From Sclerurus mexicanus (taxonomy: Eukaryota; Chordata; Aves; Passeriformes; Furnariidae), in NCBI GenBank assembly GCA_013396755.1, contig VWZF01006058.1, forward strand, positions 382,816 through 446,815: a stretch of DNA of 64,000 bases, read 5' to 3'. Below, piece after piece: positions 14,801-29,800 of the stretch. The position numbers and the translations under genes were made by a program. The first letter of the stretch is position 1. Each line of letters opens with the position of its first letter. The notes under the pieces were generated by a model that was not told where the DNA came from, ran no database searches, and saw only the letters and a list, made by a program, of their open reading frames with translations.

Positions 14801-17800
14801 CGTAAAGCAGAACAAATCCAGGCACCTCAGTGATGCAAACACATTTCTCTCAGGTACATACACGAAATTTTCCTTTACATTTTCTGTTCTCAAAAACGGA
14901 TCAAGTCTCCCAAAGCTACTCAGATTTTCCCTTGGCCTAACCATTTCAAATTATGCTCCATGCAAATATTGTTACATCCCCACTAGCTCTGATTTGTGGG
15001 TCATTAATAAAGCTATTAATCACAGCTGAATTTAGTATTAAACATAAAGGTGAGATTCCTTTATTAACCTTTTGCCTTCTTAGCCAGAAACAACATGTCT
15101 CAGCTGTTGCACAGACAAGCCAGTCAAACTTGGATACTCACCTAAAATACCTGTTAGTAAATGCACATGGCTGGAGTGCTTTCAATCCACTGCAAAGCAT
15201 GTACCAGCTATATGATAACCACCTCTAATGCTCAAATTCAGCTTTCACCAAGCCTTCTGCTGCCAAGGGAGTACCCGAGTACTCTTCTGCTAGCAGCACA
15301 CACATGATAACCTGAGATAATTTACTTAGCTATATATCAGTCGTTACTGATTGCACCGGTTAAATGGCTTAGGGTTATAAATATAACTAATAAGACTAAC
15401 AAAACTTCTCAACATATCTAATATGCCATTGATCACCATTTGTCCCCTCATTCACCTCTGCCCTTCATTGCTTTGATATTGCAAGAGTGATTTAAGACCT
15501 GGAAACTCAGGAGAGCAACAGAAACCTATCTGGACGCAGTCGTTTTTTCCCAGTTTAAAATAGCACAGGTTCCTGGGAAGTGAAATGAATGCACCATTTC
15601 AAGTGCTGAGGTGTGAGGGAATTTGTTGCAACTGTTTTGTTTTCTAGAGAAGAGGGAGACCTGTAGATATGTACTAAAAGATGGTCTGTAGATACTCTAC
15701 TAAATACCTAATAAACTCAAAATTATCAGCATCAAAATACCTTTGCCTTATACTGCTACTGGACATTTTTATTTTTATTAGTAAGTCTTTTGTGTTAACA
15801 TTAGAAAACTCATGGTGAAATCTTCAATTTAACTCAGAGTTATCTTCCAGAGCAGCAAGCCCACTGAAAAGTTTAGTCACCCTTTATATAGTAAGGCCAA
15901 GCCTAATAAACATGAACTTCATGTCTCGCCAATATAACTCCTCTTCTCACTGTATTTTTCAATAGTATGTCACTTTTGTAAAGTGGTGTCCCTTTATCAG
16001 CTTTAACTCCCATTTCTCATGACGAACAGGCTGACTCACCCAGCAGTCCGACACATTAAAAGGTTCTGAAAAAGTTTTTCTCCTATCAGTGCCAATAACA
16101 ACTTATTTATTACTTGAACTTGCAATCCAGGGTCTGACAAACCCTTGACCAAACTCGACAGAAGCAGGAAGTGTGTCAAATCAACAGGTCACACGAGTGA
16201 GTAACTCTGCAGCTCGGGCAACCAGCAGACTGGAGGAATGTCATCCAGTTCCAAGGGCGTGTTCTCACCTGCTACTCCCAGAGTGGATTTGCTCAGCCAA
16301 AGAGGAAACCAATCAGAAACAGCAATATACTGTAAGTGTTGGGTTTTTCAAGGCTGACGTGCCTTTATTAGCACTACTATGAGTTAATAAAACATCTCAT
16401 TTGTCCTGTAGCTCTAAAAACCCATGCAGGTGTTTTTCTCTCATTTGAAACCCTTAGTGCTGAAGGAGGCAGGGCAAATATGGAACAATGACTCTTAACT
16501 ACCAGGCAGTATTTTTAGAGAGAAATGCAAAAATGTGTTACAATATTCAGTTAAATATTAACCTCTGCTGGGGACTATTCAGCTACAAAGAGTGTCACTG
16601 CCAGCTCATGATATAATGATGTCCTGCACACTGCACTGATCTGCAGATGCCACTTTTCAGACTAAGAACAAATTGCAGCTCTGACAGCTCGCTTTCCATT
16701 TTAAGATATTTTTATTCTTCTTGTTGTGACAGGCAACAAAAAATGATTAAATTTAGTCATGGGATTTGACACTACAGCGGGCTGACTTCTATTTGTTGAT
16801 TACTATTGATTTTCTTTGATATTTCATTTAAAAATCAATAGCTAGGAAGAAAAATAGGCATGGTTTACACAAATTCAAACATGCTATTGTATGCTAGGAG
16901 AGGCTACAGTTTTGGCAGGGCACTGGCATCCAATTATGAGAAAAGCTCTTAACAGGTGAAACCGAGGGCTCCAGATCGATATTCAGTTTTCTTTCTCAAT
17001 CAAAGAAAGTGCCCATAAATTAGGCTCATCAATGTTATTTTCAAGACACTCCCAAAGCAAATAATTTTACATTTTTTTCAGCCTTCCACTGCACTCCCAC
17101 TAAAGGACAAAAGGTAAAGTTTAGAACAAAACTTAAAAGAAAAAAATAAAAAGAAATGTGTACTACCTGGAGTTCATTCGTGCCTTCAGCTTCTTGGCTT
17201 TCTTTTTAATTTTCTGTTTCTCCTCTCCATCTTTTAATGGTTCCACAGGAACAGAACTCTCAATCACAATGTCCACAATGTACTTTTTTAATGACAGGTG
17301 CTCCTGCAGAAAACAATGACATAATATTTAACGTTATAATATATGATCTCCATGATATTCTATCTTCCTAGGAAAAAAAAAGGTATTATTTTTACACTGT
17401 TTATAATATTTAACAAAAGATTAAGAAAATGAAGCCAAATTTTAAAATAATAAGTCTTGGGAAATAGATTATTTCCCACTGCAGAGAACAAACCATGGGT
17501 ATTTTCTAAAAGGGGAGAATAATTATCAAAGGAAGAAGAAACACTGTGCCTTATTTTCAAGAAACTGCTACTTAAACGGTATGAACTCCAAGCTGACATC
17601 CCCTCTCCCCCAAGCTGCATTTACAGCTACATGAAACCTCTCTGCTAACATAACTCAGTACAGTAAATAAGCTGATTCTGCTTTTTATTTTAACTCTTCA
17701 TGAAGATATGAACTTGTGTTAACTTTTATTATGCTCCCATTTATTAATGGGAATATTACTTTTCCTCTCACGTTAACAAATCTGAATTTAAGCAAAATAC

Positions 17801-20800
17801 TGGCAAAATCTCAGTTCACCAGAGAGGAATGTTTAATGCCAGTTATTAGAACATATTTACACAATTTTTAATACAGTGAGGCTTATATCTGTTTTCTTGT
17901 AGAATACCAAACATATTATGAAGGACAGGTCATCAGTGCTTATTAGGATAACTTAGCCTCGAAAATTATTAGTGCCACAACCAGTTGTGGTTATATCTTC
18001 CTTTTGCTGAGTATCCTTGAAATTCAAAGGAAAAGGTGAAATGGTAATAAATTTATAGACAGGATTTTCCAGAAAACAACCTATATTTTCTTTCCCTGAT
18101 TCAGGAAAATATTGTGCCTGTTGAAAACAAAATCAATCTCTGCGAAATTTCCTGGAAAAAGCCCACTTAGTTTTTGGAAAGCATTGCTGCATGATATAAC
18201 CTAGCACTATATATTTGGTGCAAACAGTAAATGAAAGCTCTGTCTTAAATCGTACGAATGCAGAATGAATACTGAGTTAGTATCAGACCTAAGAAACCCA
18301 GCAGAACACTCCAAGCCGTTTCTAAAGTGACACTGACGTCGCTCTGCTCCTCGGATAACTCCCAGCACCCCCGAGCACCTTCTCCTCGGTGAGTCTGAGG
18401 AACAGCAAAGCTGTTCAAACCACGCACGCTGTTCCGTGTTCCTATGGCCACACGTAACATCGCTCCAGCAGCCTTTGTAAGCTTTTAGCCTGCCCTTAAG
18501 TTGGTGAATTTTAGCACGCAGTGCTTAAAAGGAAGCTTTCTATGGTATCTCAGAAGGCTGTGCCCTCCGAGGATGAGTCAGTAGCACAAGAGTTTGTCAC
18601 GAGTTAGTTCTTAACCAACCCACAACAGCGCAGCACAGAAACCATCCCCATCCTGCCTATTAAGCCCAAGTTCAATTTGGTCTCTTTAGAGAGATGTATC
18701 CTACTTAAAAATAGCTTTTCTCTTAGACTTCTTTTAAAAATCAGAAACCTGTCCTACGGTTCAAACTTCACAGGAAGCAGAGGGGTCCGAGTTTGTCAAT
18801 ATTAATTAAAAAAGGACTTCCTCAGAAAGACCATGGCACTACAGCTTTGCTACCAAGGGTCAAGGGGCTGAACCTGTGACATCAATTAAGAAAAGGTACT
18901 TATGAATGATTTCAGTGGGATCTGGTGGGTACATCCCTGCTTTCCAAACGGGACCAGCACACCTCAGCACCACTGTTAGTTCACCCCGTGTCTTAGGAGC
19001 GAGGTGCAGCACTTGTAACACACAGAACAAAGCACTGTCCCCATGGCTCTGGATCTTTGTTCAACACTGAAACTGGGACTTGGGTTCGTCAGATCTTCAA
19101 ACTATCTTTCCTTCAGAGCGCCAGCGGAGCAGAACGAAGCGACCGCTGCGCTTTGGAGGGGCCACACTTCTGCCGGGCAGAAATAGGGAGACAAAGCTCT
19201 GCAGCCCCTGCACAGACACGCATCTCCTTTTTCACCATCTTACCTGTGGCTGGGCAGGTGACTTGAAGGGACCTGCAGGGTTCACCGAGCACGTTCACCC
19301 CGCAGCCCGTGGGGCCAGGGGAGCGCCCCCGATGGTTACACGCATGATGGTTTGTTCACATGAACTCGAGCACCTCCGAGAAGGACGTTTCTCAGAGTTC
19401 TCAGCTTTCACATGGGGCGGCTTGGACTATTATCAGCCTTCATACACACAGCTCGCTAAAGTCAGACTAGAGCAATAATAGCCGGTGTCACAAAAACAAG
19501 CACTGTTTGAAGGCACAGATCAAAGCGTGGGACTGTCACGGTGGGCAGATCAACACCACCCGGGTGTGAAACAAGTCTAACTAATAGCGTGGTATTGGAT
19601 GACAAGTGGCACCTGAACAGAGCTGCTGCTGCATCACCCTTCAGAGCAGGGCACGAGTATTTACTCCCAGGTTTTATTAAGCCCCTACCAGTTACCTGAA
19701 AAAAAAATGACTGTTTTAAAATCCACTGAATCACACTGAAGCACAGGATGTCCCATCCTTTAAGTAACCAAATTAATGAGTAATTTTACCTGCACAGCCA
19801 TTAGTTGCACAGGCTGACAAATCACAAAAGGAACAACCCTAAGTTTGTGAAAGAGAGTGAGGCCAGTGCAGTGTTTTCAAAGCAAACTTTGGCTATTCCT
19901 TCATTTAAGCAATAATGGAACTTCTCAGCCTCGGAGGGGGGGGGGGATGTGTATTTCTAATAAAGGTAATGCAGAATAACTGGGTAATCCAGTCACTTCT
20001 TCCTGAAAGCCTTTCACTTTTTTATTATTATTTTTATATAAGTAAATGCTACACGTTGTAAGAATTTTTGAGACTAAATTAATTTACCCTCTTCCTGAAA
20101 GCATCCTGGGTTTGCTTTTATGACAATGTGAAGGGTCATTATTGGCCTGATCCTGTGCTATGCTGAGCACATTCTGGCCCCAGATTCCCAGGCGTTAGCA
20201 AACCACCAGAGCTTTGGAGAGTTTAGGCCATTACAAAGACAAAGCATTATTGAGCAGAGGCTGTTTTTTAATGAAAGCTTCTATCATTAAGACCCACATT
20301 CACAACTACGAAAAATGTTCAGTGCAGTTTCAGTTTCAGCCTTATCAACTGTAGATGTGCAATTTCCCCAAAGCTCTGTTTTAAAGGCTTATGTATATTA
20401 CACAAATTTTGTCCTAACAGCACACTTTCTGCCTCAGGATTAAAACAGAACCAGCTGTGATGGCCATTAGGTATCAGATTTCTGCCCCAACTTCTCATGC
20501 TTGATACCCATCCTCTAACTGCACAGCTGAGCTCAGGGACGCCTCAAAATAAGGCAGCAGCTTTCACAGAGGTGGCAGAATCTGTGCCACAAAGAGCAGC
20601 CAGCCCGTTCTGTGCTGAGATGTGCAGCTGCAAAACATGGGAACAAGAATGGAGTGCTGATGTATTTCTTCATGATCACCTGGATATGGTGCTCTATGTA
20701 TATTCATATGGTAATGGCTCAGTGACCCATTAAGAGCAGAAACACTCCTGCTGTTTCTCTCCAGTGTTATTTACATGCATTCACCAAAACTAAGGGTTAC

Positions 20801-23800
20801 TTCCAAAAATCCCAGGGTATACTACACCTGTTCCTTAGACGGAGACTCTGTCTCTAGCTGAAAAAGCCATGAAGAATAAAAGTAACAGAGTAAATACATA
20901 CCATGTACTAATGAATGGCACTCTGTACAGACACACGCTGTTATTTGGCAAAGCCACAGAACCTCTAATCATTCCATATAACACCGAAGTAATTTGTGAA
21001 ACAACTGACATAAATTTCCTGTAAAAGTTTCAGTACTTCATTACAAGCAAGGTGATGAAGTCTAACATTAAAGGCACAAGTAAAACTGTAGCCATGACAA
21101 AGCAGACAGAAACTAGATTATTTACAAAAAATATCTTTGCTTTTCTTCCCTTCTCCCTCAACTGGTCTGACTTTTAGTCACTGAGAATCCCGAGACTTTC
21201 CAAACGCAACAGATGGGCCTCATCTACAAACTACATGAGAAATTGAGTTGCCAAAACCATTAAAGCTAAAACTAATAAGGTCACCCCTGAAGTCACATTC
21301 TTGCTGGTTATTGCCTAGTCCCATTCAACTGCCTGAAACAGAAAATCTACCCTGTTCATTTCACATCTTGACATTGATAATTTTAGTTGACTAAGCGTTT
21401 CTTATAACCAAGGTTTTCTCTCTACACTGAATTACACCCCTTTTTCTTACGTGACATGTTTACATTGCATGGATAACAGCATTATAATCAATATCCTCTG
21501 AAGTACAGTAGAGTTTTCAGTCTCCAGAATAAACACAATTGTAAAGTCTTACTGTGAACAGGGCAGCAAATACTACAAAATGCTGAAATGCCACATAGCT
21601 GAGTAGGGTCTGCTTCTGCTTGGACTGGGAAAACCATACCATAAAGAGGATTCTGAACCTCAGTAATCTCCATAAAACACAACAGCTGGAGAAGAGATTT
21701 CCTCATTGACATCTCCTTCATACAATACCTATTCACAGGACCAATTCTTTTCACTGGCTCTCCCCATTTACTGTCCTGATTCCAGCAACAGCATCCACGG
21801 CTCTGTCCTTGCAGATGTTAAGTATTTATCAAAGCAGAACACAGCTGCAAAATTAGGTTCCTACCCCATCTCTGTGACTGTGACACTTCTTGGCTGCCTG
21901 TATTACACATAAGCTACTATTGCACTACTCAGCAAATCTTCACAGTGATGTTATTAAATTGTGAAGCGTGCCAAACAGAATCCCTCCTCATGAAATTCCT
22001 CAGTCTAAAATTAGGAGTAAGCGTAAGACAGATCCTTATTTTCCGCTCCTTCCTAAGCGCTGCCTCTTTATGAATTCTTGCCTGGGCCAAGCCTGCGTAG
22101 GCCAGGACCAACAGCCAGTTCCCAGGTACTTTCTGGTGCCTTTTCGAAGCTCTGCAGGGCCCTGTGCTCACCCAAAGCAGCTCTGCAGTGAAGCCCTCTG
22201 TCCAGCAGCAGGCAGGGCAAGGTCTCACTGTGCCACGTCAGTCTGTCCTACACAGTGTGACCCAGGGCTCACCGAACCACGGTTCCATTATTTATAAACC
22301 AACCAAGTCATTTAAGTGGAAAACCTTCCCAGCTCTTGGACTTTCACCTCCCAAAAATGAGCCAAAATGACCTGCTTCAATCCGAAGAGTTTATAGGGGT
22401 TTTATCCTCTGTTATTTTTTCATTTTCATTCCCTTCTGTATTTCTGGATTCTGGCCAGAATTGAAGCAGGAGTGCCAGAACACCGTAAGGCTGGTTATTC
22501 TTATTATTTTTGTATTCTTTCCAACCTTGAATCCCCAAGTTCTGAAAGAAAAGGCATTCTTATAAGTTTTCCAACCCAATTCTGCAGACCAGGGTAACTT
22601 GAAAAACGTCTGACTCCAGCTATTGATCTAAATCTCATCTTTGGAACTGCCAAACACTTGTTGTTACCTGCCCGTCCTCTCATGTCAGCATTAAACTATA
22701 AACATGAGGAAGACTATAAATAAATACTTGGAGTAGCTTATATCACATAATAAAGGTTGTCATTCACTTACCACTTTAATAAAAAAATACATATCAAACC
22801 AAGTTTCCATAAAGGTAAGGTACCTAAGGAATATATTCTAACAAATCAATAGGTAACTACTCTGAAGCCTACTATATATTTTGGTCCTACATCTCTCCAT
22901 GTTACAAAAAAACCAGTATCCTATAACTGCAGAAAATAATTAAAAAATTGTTTTCAATATTTATTACCAGTGTCAGGAATAATGGTTTCTTGCTTGTGTA
23001 TATAATCACTGAAGGGATATATTTGCCAAATTTTGAAGAGGTTTTTAAGGCTCAATTTTAAATCACATTACCACAGGAATATTCGTTCATGATTTTACTA
23101 CGTTTCAACAAAACTCCTCAGTATTTTATTTTTCCCTCACAGCCTAGGACAATATTTAATATGGAAAACAGATGCTGAAGCAGACTATGAGTTATACCAA
23201 AAGCACATTTTGATTTTAGACAATGACAGCTTGAAACACAAATGATTGTTCATTCTTAATCATAAAGAGATCAAATACTGTCATAAGACCACAAGTGATG
23301 GTCCATTCAGAATAAGGAAAGGTAGTTACCTGTTACCATTAGTAAGAGTTACTGTAGTTGCTGCATGTATGAAGGAGCAGGTTATAAAGTAATGAATATT
23401 CAGATACTATTTCCTTCACATCTTGAATTTAATTAATTTTTTTCATGAGGGACTAATTCTGCTTTTCAGCACGTCCCAACTAAACAGCATTTTTACTGCT
23501 AGGACTGACTGCACTTTCAGTTACCTTGCTTGTCCGTAAGTTCAACGACACAACAGTCTGCCACTAAGATAAACAGCGAATAACATTCTTAATAGCAGGT
23601 TCAGATATTTCTTCAAATCTTTATTACCAACCCCCTTCCCACTTGTCACTCCAAAACGTGGGAGCGGAAGGCAAAGTGAAGGTGCTTCTTCTGTGAGAAT
23701 GAGAATTCTGCACCCTGGCCAGGGAAAGCATCCCTGCAGACAGGGTGGAAAGCTGGAAGGCACTGCCACGATCATCCGGCTGCAAGGGCAACGCGGAGAA

Positions 23801-26800
23801 GAGGGGAGATGAGAGTGCAGCTGGCCCTGCCAGCAGCAGTTCTTCTGGCTGGCTCTGAATATCCAAGCCAGCAAGAGGGAGGGTGCAGCTGCTGGCAAGG
23901 ATCTATCACAATTAAAGGCACAGCCAAGAAACAATTAATCACGTACATTTTTTGCCAAGAAAAACAACCCTTTAGAGTAAATTAAAGGTAAGAAGCTACT
24001 GCTACATGAAGTACAAAAAACTAGAGTTGATGTATGGAGCACCGAGAGACCTTCTGCAGGTGACACTATGGATTAAGACTTTATAATTATTTGATTGTTC
24101 ATGACAGCTTCTTCTAAGACAGAGGAATTCACAGGAGAATACATGGTCAGAGCTCCTGGGCTGAAAGGACCACAGGTATCCAACGGACATGAAACATCCA
24201 TAAACAAAAAATGGACCGCAGATGCTTGGCCTAATTCCACTCCTCTAGCAACACACGACTCTTCTCTAAAAAATAATCCTTCCTTCCCCAGGGAAAAAAC
24301 ATCGAGTAAAGCCAACTCAAGGAGAACCAGAGGCTTTACTGGGACGGGGGAGTTCTTGTTTGCAAGTGATTTACAGATTGCTTCCACTGAGCCACAGAGA
24401 AGAAAAACGAGCTACTGTTGGAGAAGTATAATCAGATGCCAAGAAAAAAAATGAATTTACAATGAAGTCTATATTCTGTAAGGCTGTGAATAAAAGACAC
24501 AGGAATATTATCCTCCGTATGACCAACTCTATGCACCACCATAGCACCAGAAATGGCTTCAGTGTTCTGCACCACCAGAGCCGAGTCAGGATCTGTCGTA
24601 ACAGGGCAGGCAAATGCCAGAAGAGATGAAGTGCAAACACAGCCCAGGGCAATACCAAGGCTGCAAACTCCGGGCACAGACCTCATAGCTGTGGCTGCCC
24701 CTTCCCTGGCAGTGTCCAAGGCCAGGCTGGACGGGGCTTGGAGCAACCTGGTGCAGTGGAAGGTGTCCCTGCCCATGGCAGGGGGTTGGAACAAGCTGAC
24801 CTTTGAGGTCCCTTCCATCCCAAACCATTCAGTGATTCTATGAGTACAAGTAGACACGTAATATACACATGAATGTTCCAGAATAAAAAAAGAGAACTAT
24901 GAAATGCGTGTAATAATTTTAAAAAGACCACATACTCACAGCCATAAATACCTCAAACTCCTCTATGAGAAGAAACTAAAAACCTGATCATCTTTGGTAT
25001 TATGATTTTCCACTTTGCTTAATCATATCCTTTAGACAGGTTACCAAAGAAGTTCATAGAACACTATTATTCATTTAAGTAGAAGAACTTGAAAACACTC
25101 TGATTCAGAAAGGAAAACAAAAGCATTCTTTTCAATACTGCTACGGCTGAAGCAATAAAACAATAGTTATATTTGTTTGTTAATGAAAACATAGAGAATT
25201 CTAAAAAAATAGCAAAGTCCAGGCATCACCATGTGTCTAGACAAACTCCTTGTAAATACAAAAGAACAAGGGTAAGGCATGAAACTATTCCCACGTCTTT
25301 TCCCACCAGTAATTTCCTCTGCAAGAAATAAAGGGAGCAGAACACAACTTGGAGAAAACAGCTCGATTTCGTTCAGAAAAACAACTCCTCGCCCCTAAAA
25401 AGCTTTAGAGACACTGACTGCTGCGAACATGAGCTGTGCCTGTGTTGTGCTGGCTGCAATGCCCCCCTGGCTGGCACAGCCCTGCTGCCAGGCTGGGCCC
25501 AGCACCATCCTGCCCCTGGCACGGGGTCTGGCACAGGGGGAGCTGCCAGCACAGCCTGGCACGCTGTAACCCCCCCGTGCCCTGGGCAGGGCTGCGCCAG
25601 GACAGGCTCAAACGCTCCAGAGGGAGCTTTAGGCACCGGCCAGCTGGTTTTTCCAGAGGGACGTGGGTGGGCTCAACCAACCACGTCTTCATATAAATCC
25701 TCACATTTTAGCACTGTCAGTCTTCAGACAACAACAACCTCTCTGCTCCATCATGGGATTATGTTTTCATTTGATCTAAATACACCCCTTAGAAGTTTTG
25801 CTTCACTTATATAATGACAAGAGAGAGTCAGTTTTCTTCCCTGATAAAAAAAAGCACATATTTCACATATGCAAACAAAGGTTCATTAATATTCCTCCAT
25901 CCTGCTTTGAAATACATAAAATTTTAGCATGCACCTTATATAAATTAAGCAACCCCTGCCAAGTTATCTATTTCATCTGGTTTTTAGAAGTACTTTTCAC
26001 TTATTAGAAACATTCACAGACCACACGGAATGACGTGATTTATATTCTAAAAGTACCTTTAAACCATGGCATTTAAATGCCAGGAGATACAGACGAGAGC
26101 TGGGACAACGGTTCAAAGAGAGCAGCTACAAGGATTACTGAGGTAGGGGTGTTCCTCAAAGCCAACTAGCACAGGCAAGAAAGGCAAAGACAAAAGGGAA
26201 AGCAGAGGGGCATAAAACTGAATCAACAGGAGCTACAAGTGGGAGCAAACACCTACAAGGTCCTTGCAGAGACTCCTCGGCCTAATGAAATCACCCCGTG
26301 TCCTGTGGCTTTCACAGGCACCTTTTCAGGGAGGTCGTTGTGTCACACAGGCTTTAATTCAGCAACGCAATTAGTCAGGACTACACACATACTAATTGAT
26401 TCCAGTGAAGTCAATGAAAGCAAACTGCTTACCCTGTTTACATCTTTTGCTGAACTGAGAGCAATATGGATATTGAGAGAGGGGACGGGAAATCAATAGC
26501 ACAGAGAATGGCAAAGCAAAAAGAAGGTAAAGCTGAGGGTTTCATGGAACAAGCCAGGCATCTAACCAGAGATAATGCAGACAGAATGCTGTTACTGCAC
26601 TGAAGAGCATGGTGAAATGATGTGGGACAGTAACAGCACCGAAATCTTCAGAAATACAGGGAAGGAAAAATGGCTTTCAGCCTGCTGAAAGAGTTTTACC
26701 AACTATGTGAATCAATGTATCTAAAAAAGGCCAGACAAAAGCAAAGCTACAAAGAAAGTAAAAAAGGTGAACAGAACTTAACTTGCTCTCACACCATAAC

Positions 26801-29800
26801 CACGTTTCCAAACCCATCGGTGTTTGCTGTAAGAGAACCCTCACATCTGCTTCAGCTGCACACTGATAAATCCCCGAGTGAAGGAAACCCCACAGGCTCA
26901 GGTGAAACAAAGCTGTCACACAACCTGAGGAAGAACCTGATGCTTTTTCAGTACCTTTATGCACAGTGAGCCTGCTCTGGCTGTGTGTTTCACCAGGCAC
27001 GTCCCACCTCACTGTGCTCTGACAGCAGCTGGCAGCTCCTGCACCCAGCACACGCTCCGTGCCAAAACAATGGGACACTGCCCCAGCACGAGGTCTGCTC
27101 TCACCTCTGACGAGGTCTGCAAAATCACAGACCTGGAGATGCTAGAGCAAAGGGAAAACCCCTACAATGCACCAGTTTCTTTTCATATCTGGCAAGATCA
27201 ACCTTTAGCACTCCCCTGGCCTGGAAAAATCAGCGTCAATGACCATTTAGCACAGTTTTTAACTTCTTCCTTAAAGGCAAATCAACCAACAAAAACCCTT
27301 ACTGTGTGAAGAGAAACGATACAATCTTTTACTTAAGGAGACACCTAAACCTTACCTTCTAAGATACCAATATGGACAAAAGAAAAACATTTCAAGTCCT
27401 GTGATTTCTCAAGTAATAATAACGAAATTCTCTGATCAGATTACAATTTTTCAAAGAGCTTTCTTTCCGTGCAGCTCCCTATTATACTGAACAGGCTGAA
27501 CACAAAACGAGTCAAAGATCAAGAGTAAGTTATCTGGGGTGTCAAGTGCATAAGGTTAAAGGTGAAATTTTATTGGGTCAAAGGTGATATAAATAAAATC
27601 TTTTATGTCAAAGAAGAAGGGTCACAGACAAGACATATATAATCTAAAGACATCAGAGATGACAAGTAATAACTTTAAGTAGTACAAGTATGTTCTCACT
27701 AGAGTTACCTTCACTGTCTGAAAAATGGAAAACAGTGATAAACAAGTAACTATGAGCATTACAAAGCTTCCCTGGGAAATGGCTTTACTGCTGTGCAATA
27801 CTCTGGGGGCTTTTTTCCTCAATTATTTCAAAACTTGAGAAGTTACTGAAGGCTTTCGTCGTGGAGGTGGCATTAACTGTGCATGCTGAATAAAGAGGCA
27901 CACAAAGCAGATTGCTCCGACAAATAAAACTGCTTTCCTACTTTACAGTGACCGTATCTCTAACATGTATATCTTACTACTGCTCTTTGGAAAACAAAAA
28001 AGTAATGAAATGCAGAGAGGGCCTCAGGCCAAGGCAATTTCAGATCACAATAATATTGCTCAGAATTTTATACTCAGACTGATTGCAATATATCCATACA
28101 TAACCTATAAAATATTTAACAATGGAGGCACCCACATGTTGCCAGTACACCAAATATTATGCACCCCCTTGATTAAGGACATTAAAATCTGCTATCATGA
28201 TCCTCAAGATGTTCATTCAGTCAAACCTGTTCTCTCCTTTCTCTCCTGCACTAAGTATTATTCAAGAAATACATACATTTAACCTTAAACTTGGCCTTAA
28301 GTTCACATCACCATTTTCTGCTGAGAAACCCTAGATTTAAGCACATGATGTTGGACAGCACAAAAATGAGGATCTCTGTGCCCTCTAGTGGAACTTCTGC
28401 TTCACCAGCTGCGTGCAAAGGCACATCACAGCTTGATGTAGGAAGATGTAAACGAAAATATTTCAGTACATAAAAAGAACAACAAGAACTGTGAAGGAAA
28501 GTGGAAAAAGAAATTAGAGCAACTGAACAGTGTCATCAGAATCAGCTTGGCTGGAAAGAAGTTTCCAAACACAACCAGGTTAAACCTGAATCAGCACTGA
28601 AGAACGGGCTTGCTCAGTATTTCCCCCGACACCTGACAGGTGCAATACACAGGCACTCACAGTTCCTGTTGGATGTGGCAAAACTCAAATCCTCATAGAA
28701 AAGGCCTTGCCTTAATCCTGTAGCTCAATTCAGGCAGCAGCAAATTAAAATGGCACAAAGCAACTCCTCAGGTGTCTTTTCTACAAAACAGCACAGCCTC
28801 TCGATTTAGTAAGAAATGGCCTCAATGCCTCCTAAAAATCACCCTAAGGGCCAACTCTTCTAAAGAAGCTACTGAAAAACTAACTACTGCCCTTCTTAGC
28901 AATGCTCATGCTTGAAACGCGTTCCCAGTCTTACATTTTGAAGTGATTTAGCACTACAATTTTCAGCAGTATGGACCTTGATGCACAGGACACCGCATCT
29001 GACAAACTAAAAAAGGATGAATGTATTTTAAGCAACAAGAAGGAAGAAAGAAAAAAACACAAGATGGTGACACCTGCAACATTCAGATTTTTATGATAAA
29101 AAGATGAATATAGTGAGATGAAGAATGCCTTTGATTAATAGAAATTTGTAACATTTTATAGAGAATCTATTTCAAATGGCAATTGAATCAAGTATTTGGA
29201 TGCATTGCTTTTTTCAGTTATTTTCATTAGTGGGCTGCTATGATTCCCATGCTAACAGTAACAGTCTTGCTAAATTCCTTTATAAGAATTACCAAGACTT
29301 TCATAGGCTACTCAGCTGAATGGCATTTAAAAATAGAAGTTATACAAAAACAATATTACAAAACTTACCACTTCTTCATCTGAAAGCTCTCGCCCTTGTA
29401 TACTACTGTTTTCTCTCACAGCTTGTTGATGTTTTCTCCCTTTAATGTGGCTAAAAAGATACACTTCTGATGAAATCTGAAATGACAATGACTTAATAGT
29501 CACTTTTCCTTTGCAAATTCCATAATCCATAAATAACAGTATTTAAAATATAAAATAAAAAGAAGCCAATTTGTCAGGAGTATGTTCAGAAATTCAAGCA
29601 CAGTACTTTAGTCCTCACCCTAATTTACATGAACATCTTTCATGCAGGACTTAGGACTGAATTACAGAATGATTTTCTAGCCAGCAGGGTAATAACAGAT
29701 TAAAAAATCTTGGCTTCCCATCTCGTTTTTACTTCAATCTAACTCCATATACTGGACTGTCATTCTGAGATGCAGGAGCAGTGAGGGCACAAGACTCGAG

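Larger units (their letters stand above)
17304..29368. other. SCAPER intron between w16 and w17 (12065 bp)
   Basis: The largest intron in the window. It holds a CpG-rich patch (19085-19490), a poly-G run (19936-19946), a CR1 3' end (24685-24843), a GC-rich repetitive patch (25430-25670) and a cluster of DR1-like sites (27509-27587). I found no exon or nested gene. Confidence 0.75.

Noticed and set aside
19080..19478. 132-codon plus-strand open frame in a CpG-rich patch
   Set aside because: GC-rich sequence yields long frames by chance. There is no recognisable domain, so it is kept only as a CpG patch and not as a gene.
22480..22640. TTCCAACCTTGAATCC-like stretch as a further CR1 end
   Set aside because: Only a short pyrimidine-rich resemblance; the diagnostic CR1 blocks and terminal repeat are absent.
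24432..24857. 141-codon minus-strand open frame
   Set aside because: About a third of it is the antisense of the CR1 3' end at 24685-24843, which explains the lack of stops.
26677..27078. 133-codon minus-strand open frame
   Set aside because: No SCAPER or other family match. The opposite strand has overlapping open frames (26670-26969 and 26959-27309), which points to low stop density rather than coding.
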